Of a stretch of DNA of 64,000 nucleotides, positions 45,441-51,957 are shown in pieces; position 1 is the first letter of the stretch, and every line of letters starts with the position of its first letter. This DNA comes from Arthrobacter sp. 9V (GTDB lineage Bacteria; Actinomycetota; Actinomycetes; Actinomycetales; Micrococcaceae). The stretch lies in the NCBI RefSeq assembly GCF_902506065.1, contig NZ_LR732912.1:3428948-3492947 (forward strand), read 5' to 3'. The position numbers and the translations under genes were made by a program. Below the pieces are notes generated by a model. The model was not told where the DNA came from. It made no database searches and worked only from the letters and a program-made list of their open reading frames with translations.

Positions 45441-46320
45441 CCCGAAGATCTTGGAACAGGTAGCCGAGCACTTGGGCAACTACGTGTACATGCTCCTGGA
45501 CCCAAGAACGTCAGTACCCTTCTACGTGGGCAAAGGTTCTCGGACTCGTGTGGCCGATCATGGGCTCGAAGCCGAAGCATTGTCCTCGTCCGAGGACGAA
45601 TCGGCAGTTGAGCATTCTCGCAAGATCCGAACCATCCAGGAAATTCGTGCGGCAGGATTCGAGCCAGACATCTGGATACTGCGACATGGCATGGGCGCGG
45701 AGTACACACAGGTGGAGGCAGCGGCCATAGACCTCTTATCGACATTCTTGGTCCAGCCGGCACCAGGCTTGCATCCGCTGGCAAATATCAACCAGTTGAC
45801 CAACGAGCGGCGCGAATCTTCGAAGGGCCATGGAATAGAAAAACTGGCTAATATAGTGGCGGAATTCGGCGCTCCTCTGCTCGCTTCTCAGACTCCTCCG
45901 CTTCTTCTTATTACGCTAAAGCCGTGGGTAGATCTGGAGGAACCTTTACCTGACGGTGGAACTCGCGCTGGTTACGGTTTCCGAACTGAATGGCTGAGCG
46001 CCTCCGATAAGTCGCTAATCGCAACCGAACTTGGTGACGCGGTGAGAGCATGGTGGCGTATAGATCCGAAAGCCGTAGAGAGGCTGGGGGTCAAACACGT
46101 GGTGGCCGTCCACCGAGGAGTAACTCGAGGCCTATTTCAAATCCGACCGGGCAGTTGGGAGTTGGACGCCGAAACGGGTCGCCGTGGGTTCAGCGTTGAC
46201 CCTGTTTTGAGCGGACCGTTGCACGACCAGATCGTGGGAAGGTACGGCTACCGGACGCCCCCAAAAAAGCGTGGCGACATCAGCGCCTTTACCTACTGGC
46301 CCAAGCAGCAGGAAAGCTGA
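45430..46320 (+). CDS. GIY-YIG (LEM-3-like) nuclease domain protein
   Basis: The 296-aa protein starts at ATG 45430 inside the end of the SIR2 gene. GNYVYMLLDPRTSVPFYVGK followed by GSRTRVADHG is a LEM-3-like GIY-YIG core, continuing to EYTQVEAAAIDLL with the family's Glu. The C-terminal half (about 130-296) is a separate domain with VVAVHRGVTRGLFQI and GRRGFSVDP. It is presumably a DNA nicking or cleaving subunit. The 11-nt overlap implies stoichiometric expression with the SIR2 protein. Confidence 0.82.
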   Translation: MKIDPKILEQVAEHLGNYVYMLLDPRTSVPFYVGKGSRTRVADHGLEAEALSSSEDESAVEHSRKIRTIQEIRAAGFEPDIWILRHGMGAEYTQVEAAAIDLLSTFLVQPAPGLHPLANINQLTNERRESSKGHGIEKLANIVAEFGAPLLASQTPPLLLITLKPWVDLEEPLPDGGTRAGYGFRTEWLSASDKSLIATELGDAVRAWWRIDPKAVERLGVKHVVAVHRGVTRGLFQIRPGSWELDAETGRRGFSVDPVLSGPLHDQIVGRYGYRTPPKKRGDISAFTYWPKQQES

Positions 46321-46388
46321 ACAGCGCGACCATCGAGCCTTTCTGCTGTCCGCAAAGCTTACAAACAACGCAAACTAAGGATTCGACC

Positions 46389-47069
46389 ATGGTTTTGCCG
46401 GAAATTCTCTTGTCTCAGCGCGTAGACGAAGCTGCTGCTCTCGTCAGCGAGTATTACACGAAGCTTTACCGTAACGACCTCCCGCAGACCGGGAGCCGAT
46501 TCGACGATTGGGCAGGTGGAGGTGACAAGAAGGATGTGGCGCACGAAATCACAGCGGATGACCTCCTCGCGGTTTCCTTCTTGTCCGTACAAGTAACGGC
46601 AAGGGCCGCAATCGGGCTATTGGAAGCTCGTGCCAATGAGGTTTCGCAACTCCTGAAACAGATCCCGACGGACTTGGATCTCGCCGCTGTTCCCGCCCAC
46701 GAGTACGCCAAGGTGCTGGGACCACAAAGTCCGGCGAATCAACTTTGGCGTCTCCTGCGCGGCAGCGACACTTACCGTTGGGGCATCGGACCCACGACAG
46801 CCAGCAAGATCATGGCGAGAAAACGCCCACGGCTCATCCCTATATTCGACTCGGTCGTTGGACCGCTCATGGGCCATAGAACTTGCGACGGCCAATGGGA
46901 CACCTGGCACTCCGTTCTTACCAATGGTTCCGGACTACCCGAGCGGCTTAGGTTGATTCGCGAGAAAGCGGCAATCGATCACGAGATATCGGATCTCCGC
47001 ACCATGGACGTCGTACTTTGGATGTACGGCAAAAATCGGATCACAAGTCTCGGGAAAGCCTCTGGATGA
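46389..47069 (+). CDS. DUF6308 family protein
   Basis: The 226-aa protein contains NQLWRLLRGSDTYRWGIGPT followed by TASKIMARKRPRLIPIFDSV, the DUF6308 signature. GIGPTTASKIMARK looks like a helix-hairpin-helix DNA-binding element, as in DNA glycosylases. It is last of the rightward island operon, 68 nt after the GIY-YIG gene. The function is unknown; DUF6308 genes are commonly small and isolated. Confidence 0.78.
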   Translation: MVLPEILLSQRVDEAAALVSEYYTKLYRNDLPQTGSRFDDWAGGGDKKDVAHEITADDLLAVSFLSVQVTARAAIGLLEARANEVSQLLKQIPTDLDLAAVPAHEYAKVLGPQSPANQLWRLLRGSDTYRWGIGPTTASKIMARKRPRLIPIFDSVVGPLMGHRTCDGQWDTWHSVLTNGSGLPERLRLIREKAAIDHEISDLRTMDVVLWMYGKNRITSLGKASG

Positions 47070-47119
47070 GACCTCGGATCCCTGCGCACGCATGGGTATG
47101 ACGCCCTGCAAGTCTACGG

Positions 47120-48067
47120 TCACCCGCTGGTGACCTTGGGCGGCCTGCCGACCAGCCTCCCGGGCCCATGGCTGGCTGCCCCCTGCACCAAACCCACCGC
47201 CCCCAGCACCAGCACCGCACCCGCAATCTGCCACCCCGACAACGACTCCCCCAGGAACACGAACCCCAGCAGCGTTGCAACGAGCGGGCTCAGGAATCCC
47301 AGGAACGACACCACCATCGTCGGCAGCCGTTGAATCCCTCGGAACCACACCGCGTAAGCGCCCAGTGCGCCAATAACGCTCAAGTAAGCGAAGCCCGCCA
47401 GGTTAGGCAAAGTAACCGTCCCCGGCAGCCCCTCAACAACCAACGTCACAGGCAGCAGCATTACGCCACCCATCGCTAACTGCAGGCCGGTAAACCCAAG
47501 CAGCCCCACGCCGTCGGGCCTTCCCCAGCGTTTGGTGAGCACAATCCCCGCCGCCATGCTCAGCGCACCGGCCATCCCGGCGAGCACACCAACAAAAGTC
47601 AGCGACGCGTCGGATCGCAGGACGAGCAAGCCAACACCCGCCGCCCCCACCGCGCAGGCAACCACGTGCATAAGGCGGATCCTCTCCCCCAGCAGCAACA
47701 CCCCAAGGAAGAGCACGAACAGTGGCTGAATCGACCCAACCAACGCTGCCAGTCCACCCGGCAGTTGGTATGCGGTGAAGAACAAGAGGAAGAAGAACAG
47801 CCCGATGTTGAGCGCGCCCAGCGCCGCGGCTTTGAACCACCAACTTCCCCGCGGCCACGTTCGCGTGACAAGCATCAGTACGATGCCCGCCGGCAGGGCC
47901 CGCACGGTTGCGGCCAGGAGCGGCCGGTCGGCGGGGAGAAACTCGGTGGTCACCAGATAGGTGGATCCCCACACCATGGGCGCGAGTGCAGTGATGAAGA
48001 GGTCTCGAGGAGACGCCTTCGTTAGGCCGGAACCGATCGGCTTAGCAGCCGTCTTCAAAGCGGACAT
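47120..48067 (-). CDS. EamA/DMT family transporter
   Basis: The 315-aa protein has ten hydrophobic segments in two EamA repeats: LAPMVWGSTYLVTTEFLPAD at the start of repeat 1 and AGMAGALSMAAGIVLTKRWG at the start of repeat 2, with LLGFVFLGESLSGWQIAGAV near the end. It is likely a metabolite exporter. It is divergent from a MarR regulator with palindromic boxes between, so it is probably the regulated target. It marks the right flank of the island. Confidence 0.9.
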   Translation of the reverse strand: MSALKTAAKPIGSGLTKASPRDLFITALAPMVWGSTYLVTTEFLPADRPLLAATVRALPAGIVLMLVTRTWPRGSWWFKAAALGALNIGLFFFLLFFTAYQLPGGLAALVGSIQPLFVLFLGVLLLGERIRLMHVVACAVGAAGVGLLVLRSDASLTFVGVLAGMAGALSMAAGIVLTKRWGRPDGVGLLGFTGLQLAMGGVMLLPVTLVVEGLPGTVTLPNLAGFAYLSVIGALGAYAVWFRGIQRLPTMVVSFLGFLSPLVATLLGFVFLGESLSGWQIAGAVLVLGAVGLVQGAASHGPGRLVGRPPKVTSG

Positions 48068-48088
48068 TGTTCACTTCCATACATTTCG

Positions 48089-48141
48089 ATGTCAAACTAT
48101 TTGATGTAAGACAATGTAGGTGCTGTACTGTTTGAGGTCAA
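48089..48141. promoter_or_regulatory. MarR-type operator dyads between EamA and MarR genes
   Basis: TCAAA-CTA-TTTGA (48092-48104) is an inverted repeat, and TTGAGGTCAA (48132-48141) is a second, related palindrome. Both are in the 84-nt gap between divergent genes, where a MarR dimer would be expected to bind. Confidence 0.55.
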
Positions 48142-48151
48142 GCATTGGAGG

Positions 48152-48658
48152 ATGATGGACCGCGACGCAGTAGACATGATTCTTGAGCAGTGGAATCACC
48201 AGCGCCCCGACCTGGACGTCAGTTCCATGGGCGTTCTGGGCCGGCTGAATAGGGCTAGCCGCCTAGCGTCATTGGACGTGCAGAAATTCATGAACCAGTT
48301 CGGGCTGGAGCCCTGGGAGTTCGACGTCCTGGCAACGCTCCGCCGCTCGGCAGCTGAGGCCCCGCTGACGCCGGGCCGGCTAGCCAGCCTGACCATGATC
48401 GGTTCCGCAGCCATGACCAACCGCGTGGACCGACTCGTCAACCGCGGGCTGGTTCATCGTGAGACCAACCCAGACAACCGCCGGCAACTGCTGATCAGCC
48501 TCACGGCCGAGGGACTCGCCCTGGTGGATGAGGTGGTGGAGCACCATGTGGAGAACCAGCACAAGATGCTCGAAGGACTCTCCAAGACCGAGCGGACACA
48601 ACTCGCCAACCTCTTGCGCAAGTTCCTGCTGACAAACGACGACGGCGAACCCTCCTAA
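48152..48658 (+). CDS. MarR family transcriptional regulator
   Basis: The 168-aa protein has GGAGG upstream of ATG 48152. The winged helix has LTPGRLASLTMIGSAAMTNRVDR, and VNRGLVHRETNPDNRRQLLI is the MarR wing. WEFDVLATLRRS precedes it. It probably represses the divergent EamA exporter and itself. Confidence 0.92.
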   Translation: MMDRDAVDMILEQWNHQRPDLDVSSMGVLGRLNRASRLASLDVQKFMNQFGLEPWEFDVLATLRRSAAEAPLTPGRLASLTMIGSAAMTNRVDRLVNRGLVHRETNPDNRRQLLISLTAEGLALVDEVVEHHVENQHKMLEGLSKTERTQLANLLRKFLLTNDDGEPS

Positions 48659-48681
48659 GCGGGCACGTGCAAGGATGAGGC

Positions 48682-49278
48682 GTGGACACTTCCTCTGAGC
48701 AGCTGGCGATCGCAATCGGAAAGGCGCTGGGCGGTGGACAGGCCAGCGCCTATAACGGCACAGCCTTCTGCCAAGGCCGCAATCATCAGATGAGCTATGC
48801 CATCTCGGTGCATCCGAGGGCATTCATGTGGACTGCGAAAGAATTGCCGGACGGACGCACCCGGACTTTCGACCCCCGAAGACTGATCATCCAGACCGAC
48901 GGCGTAGATGATCCCTACGGCCTCTCCATTGAGCGCATCCCATTTGCTTTTCCTGAAGCCGTCCAGCTTTCCTTCCCTCTTTCCCTACCCATCTGGGGTC
49001 GACACCTGGACGACTATCACCCGGTTGCTTCCGAAGTACACGGCTCGGACACAACACTCCTGCTCAGGCACCGCCTGGACTCGACAATCTTTGGGTCCTT
49101 CACCTTTGATACGCAGAGTGGGATCGCGAAAACCCTGCTTACACCCTCCACCGCGCTGAAACTGGTGCGTGAGGTCCGGCCGGACAACGGAAAACACGAC
49201 TTCGGGTTCGTCGCCGGGTCCGATCAAGCTGCTGATTTTCTGGATCGCTTTCACCCGGAGAAAGACACCCAGGAATAG
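48682..49278 (+). CDS. hypothetical protein
   Basis: The 198-aa soluble protein starts at GTG 48682 with AAGGATGAGG upstream. It has no signal, membrane segment or motif that I recognise. SLPIWGRHLDDYHPVASEVH and FGFVAGSDQAADFLDRFHPE are the most distinctive stretches. It follows the MarR gene by 23 nt and might be co-transcribed. Confidence 0.6.
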   Translation: MDTSSEQLAIAIGKALGGGQASAYNGTAFCQGRNHQMSYAISVHPRAFMWTAKELPDGRTRTFDPRRLIIQTDGVDDPYGLSIERIPFAFPEAVQLSFPLSLPIWGRHLDDYHPVASEVHGSDTTLLLRHRLDSTIFGSFTFDTQSGIAKTLLTPSTALKLVREVRPDNGKHDFGFVAGSDQAADFLDRFHPEKDTQE

Positions 49279-49325
49279 AGAGATGGCCTGCAGACGTCAG
49301 TCCACAGGCCATCGTCAACTCCCCG

Positions 49326-49520
49326 TCACTCGAGCTCGCTAGGCTCCTGGCTGTGCTGCTTATGCTTGCTCCGCCGCAACACATAAACGCCGTAGCAGTC
49401 AAACCCCAGCATGAGAAACGCAGCTGCTGCACGCCACCACACGAACGGCTGCCAGGTGGCGAACACAATCGCCAGAGCGAAGAACGCAGCCACTTGCAGA
49501 GGATGCGGAACCTTGTTCAT
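49326..49520 (-). CDS. small membrane protein, two helices
   Basis: The 64-aa protein has a strong AGGAGG upstream of ATG 49520. Two hydrophobic segments (LQVAAFFALAIVFATWQPF and AAAAFLMLGFDCYGVYVL) are followed by a basic, then acidic tail. Its function is unknown. Confidence 0.65.
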   Translation of the reverse strand: MNKVPHPLQVAAFFALAIVFATWQPFVWWRAAAAFLMLGFDCYGVYVLRRSKHKQHSQEPSELE

Positions 49521-49630
49521 AACTCCTCCTGCCGCTCAGAAAAAACATCACTGATGCGCTTCCGGATCATGATTGCTCCTAGCTGAAGAATGTTCTCGCC
49601 TCGCACAGCCTGGGTCCGCAGACCCCCGCC

Positions 49631-49722
49631 TAGGTGCCGAAAACCGCCAAACTAGGTGCTGTTCGAACAGAAATAGGTGCTGAAAAGCCCCAAAATGAGT
49701 GGCCGCCAGCCCCGTCTAGGTG
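49631..49722. repeat. TAGGTG box array C upstream of the ArsR-type gene
   Basis: TAGGTG starts at 49631, 49653, 49674 and 49717, with TGAGTG at 49696 filling the gap. Spacing is 22, 21, 22 and 21 bp. The intervening DNA differs between units. It lies in the region between the leftward 64-aa gene and the rightward ArsR-type gene. Confidence 0.7.
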
Positions 49723-49750
49723 TCGCCCGCACCCGAAATAACTTGTCATT

Positions 49751-49764
49751 TCGGAAATTTCCGA
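49751..49764. promoter_or_regulatory. perfect palindromic operator of the ArsR-type regulator
   Basis: TCGGAAATTTCCGA is a perfect 14-bp palindrome ending 14 nt before the regulator's GTG start, a typical place for an autoregulatory ArsR site. Confidence 0.65.
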
Positions 49765-49778
49765 CATATCATCATCAC

Positions 49779-50111
49779 GTGCTTCCCGACATCTTCGGCG
49801 CCCTCGCAAACCCTTCGCGGCGCACCATCCTCCACAGCCTCAGGGGAGGACCTTTGACGGCGGGCGAGCTCACTGGGCGCCTGGAGCTCAGCCGTTCCAG
49901 CGCATCGGAACACCTATCGGTTCTCAAAGACGCGGGCTTGGTCAGCGAGGAACGGCAGGGCCGGCACAGGATTTACCACCTCCAAGCAGCACCACTCCAG
50001 GAAGTCAGCACCTGGCTGAAGGACTACGAACAATATTGGAACCAGCGGCTCGACGCCCTGGCCGACCTACTGGACGGCCAATCTACTGAACAGGAAAACA
50101 CTCATGACTAA
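49779..50111 (+). CDS. ArsR family transcriptional regulator
   Basis: The 110-aa protein starts at GTG 49779, with IFGALANPSRRTILHSLRGG just after; the longer frame from 49677 runs through the operator and array. The winged helix is LTAGELTGRLELSRSSASEHLSVLKDAGL (split over helices 2-4), wing EERQGRHRIYHL. It lacks metal-binding cysteines, so it belongs to the non-metal ArsR branch that pairs with SRPBCC proteins. It overlaps the next gene by 8 nt. Confidence 0.9.
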   Translation: MLPDIFGALANPSRRTILHSLRGGPLTAGELTGRLELSRSSASEHLSVLKDAGLVSEERQGRHRIYHLQAAPLQEVSTWLKDYEQYWNQRLDALADLLDGQSTEQENTHD

Positions 50112-50511
50112 GAACGCAATCCGCCTCGAACGAACCTTCCCGCACCCCAAAGAGGCCGTATGGGCTGCGTTGACCACGCCCAATCTCCTCGCCCGCTGGT
50201 GGGCGCCCGGAGACATCGCACCAGAGGTCGGCCACCGCTTCACCATGGACATGGGCGGCTGGGGACAGCAGCAATGCGAAGTTCTCACGGTAGATCCGGA
50301 CACCTCCATCAGCTTCGCTTTCGCCCAAGGCGTCCTGGACACCACCATCACGTGGACCCTCCGGAGCACAGAAAACGGCACAGTCCTTCACTTCGAACAT
50401 GCAGGCTTCAACCTCGACACCCCCATGGGACAGCAAGCCCTCCACGGCATGGGCAACGGCTGGCCCGGCCTCCTCGCCCGCATCGACCAAGTGTTGATCA
50501 GCGTCAGCTAA
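50104..50511 (+). CDS. SRPBCC / AHSA1-domain protein
   Basis: The 135-aa protein has the fold opening IRLERTFPHPKEAVWAALTT followed by LLARWWAPGD and the closing LHGMGNGWPGLLARIDQVL helix typical of AHSA1-like START-superfamily proteins that bind hydrophobic ligands. ArsR-SRPBCC bicistrons are common in actinobacteria. Its ligand is unknown. Confidence 0.87.
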   Translation: MTKNAIRLERTFPHPKEAVWAALTTPNLLARWWAPGDIAPEVGHRFTMDMGGWGQQQCEVLTVDPDTSISFAFAQGVLDTTITWTLRSTENGTVLHFEHAGFNLDTPMGQQALHGMGNGWPGLLARIDQVLISVS

Positions 50512-50534
50512 GCGGCCGGCACCAAAGTCACCCT

Positions 50535-50596
50535 CCGCCGTCGTGCTTCCAGTTAACGCACGACGGCGGCTGGCTGGCTGCCGCACGGACGTGCGG
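50535..50596 (+). terminator. tandem hairpins after the SRPBCC gene
   Basis: A perfect 12-bp stem (50535-50546 with 50558-50569) and a second short hairpin CCGCAC/GTGCGG (about 50581-50596). No T-run is present; they probably end the ArsR-SRPBCC transcript. Confidence 0.5.
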
Positions 50597-50641
50597 GTTC
50601 GCGGGGCGATGCCAAAGTAAGGTCCTACATGCGCGCCGGAG

Positions 50642-50732
50642 CACCTAGGTGGTGGTGGGGAGCACTCATTTTTGGTGTTTTCAGTACCTAGAAGGCCTCG
50701 AAACGGTACCTAGACGGGCCTTTCCGACCCTA
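50642..50732. repeat. CACCTA box array D upstream of the WXG100/toxin operon
   Basis: CACCTA (50642), CACTCA (50663), TACCTA (50685), TACCTA (50707) and ACCCTA (50727) have spacings of 21, 22, 22 and 20 bp. The last box is followed by GGTG, giving a small palindrome. No gene lies between here and 50916; the rest of the gap holds the secretion operon's promoter, which I cannot place precisely. Confidence 0.65.
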
Positions 50733-50915
50733 GGTGTCCCCTGCGGTGGTGCAAGGTGAAGCCTGTGGGGCTTCGTTCCGTAAACCTCTTTTGGTTTGTG
50801 ACTAAGCCGTCACAGGAGACTTTGTTTCTTGTTAGTGCATCGACTGGACATAACAAGCCGTGTTCAGCATGCTGTTAAAGTGCTCCAGCACAACCATCTA
50901 CCTTTGGGGGAACCA

Positions 50916-51254
50916 ATGGCCATCTTTGACATGGGCGCCGAAACACTCGGGCACCTGAGCAAACAAACCGACGCGTCCCACCAGGACCTCGGCGCCCTAG
51001 TCCGGCGCTTCGTGGACGCCGTGACCCCGCTCGAAGGAAAATTCAGCGGCGCGGGCAAAGCCGCGTTCGACTCCTTCAAAAACCGCTCCGACCTCGTCGC
51101 CTCCGAGCTGAACACCGCCCTCGCCGCGATCGTGACCGGCCAATCCGGCATGAACACCGCCTTCACCCAAGGCGACCAGTCCGCATCGGATAACGCACGG
51201 CGCTCAGAAGGCGCCGCGAACTTCGACGCCGCACGATTCCAAGGACGGGCATAA
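50916..51254 (+). CDS. WXG100/ESAT-6-like protein (first)
   Basis: The 112-aa, two-helix protein starts at ATG 50916, preceded by TTTGGGGGAACCA. The central turn is KFSGAGKAAFDSF, where Trp of the WxG motif is replaced by Phe, as in some family members. The helices carry VRRFVDAVTPLEG and SDLVASELNTALAAIVTGQ. It is an expected substrate or chaperone partner of a type VII secretion system. It is the first gene of the toxin operon. Confidence 0.82.
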   Translation: MAIFDMGAETLGHLSKQTDASHQDLGALVRRFVDAVTPLEGKFSGAGKAAFDSFKNRSDLVASELNTALAAIVTGQSGMNTAFTQGDQSASDNARRSEGAANFDAARFQGRA

Positions 51255-51258
51255 CACC

Positions 51259-51564
51259 ATGACCACCAACCGCATCGCCTACGACACCAACGTCTCTGCC
51301 CAGGTCCAATCCGACATCCAAGCCCTCGCCGCGCACCTCGAAACCCTCATCGCCGCCCGCCAAGCCGACGTCAACCAGGCCATGGCAGACTTCCGCGCCG
51401 ACGGCGTCGACACCGAATACCAGGCAGTCGAAACCCGCTGGACCGCAGCAGCCGACGAAGTCAAAGCCATCATCGCCCTGGTCCGCACCACCCTGGCCAC
51501 CAACGACGACACCGCCACCACCGCCGCGACCTCTGCCCGCAACGCCGTGCAGAGCATCGGCTAA
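51259..51564 (+). CDS. WXG100/ESAT-6-like protein (second)
   Basis: The 101-aa helical-hairpin protein lies 4 nt after the previous gene. DTEYQAVETRWTAAADEVKA holds a Trp at the turn; the rest is Ala-rich helix. The two small proteins probably form the heterodimer that presents the toxin's N-terminus to the secretion machine. No EccC-type ATPase is in the window. Confidence 0.78.
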   Translation: MTTNRIAYDTNVSAQVQSDIQALAAHLETLIAARQADVNQAMADFRADGVDTEYQAVETRWTAAADEVKAIIALVRTTLATNDDTATTAATSARNAVQSIG

Positions 51565-51581
51565 CCCGGCAGCTCTCACTC

Positions 51582-51953
51582 ATGGCTGTCTGGAACATAG
51601 ACGTGGCCGCCGCGTCTTCCACCATCAAAGCAACCGCGGCACAAATTGAGGGCGTCCAGCCCTCCCTTGAAGGCATGGGCAAGGCGTTGGAACAGGCCGC
51701 TGCCGCCCTTCCGGGAGACGCGGCCGTGGTCCTCGCAGCGCTGAACGACGTAGTGGTCCTCGGACTTACACCGTCCGCCAATGAGGTGGTGAGCCGCTCG
51801 GAAAACGTCATCACCTCCACCGCCCAAGCCCTGAACTTCTACCAGCAAGGTGACCTGACCATGGCCACTGCGGCACAACGGAGCGCCGGCCAGGTGCATC
51901 ACCACGCCGTTGCTGCCTCCCATGGCGGCCCCGCGAAGATCTTGAGGGACTAA
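51582..51953 (+). CDS. DUF6507 family protein
   Basis: The 123-aa protein begins AVWNIDVAAASSTIKATAAQ and has LEGMGKALEQAAAAL, with a later YQQGDLTMATAAQRSAG. DUF6507 proteins are WXG100-like helical proteins encoded just before polymorphic toxins in actinobacteria. It precedes the toxin gene by 4 nt. Confidence 0.78.
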   Translation: MAVWNIDVAAASSTIKATAAQIEGVQPSLEGMGKALEQAAAALPGDAAVVLAALNDVVVLGLTPSANEVVSRSENVITSTAQALNFYQQGDLTMATAAQRSAGQVHHHAVAASHGGPAKILRD

Positions 51954-51957
51954 GGAC

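Noticed and set aside
31240..47120. attachment-site direct repeats at the island edges
   Set aside because: No shared stretch was found by eye between about 31240-31300 and 47060-47130; a computed comparison is needed to settle it.
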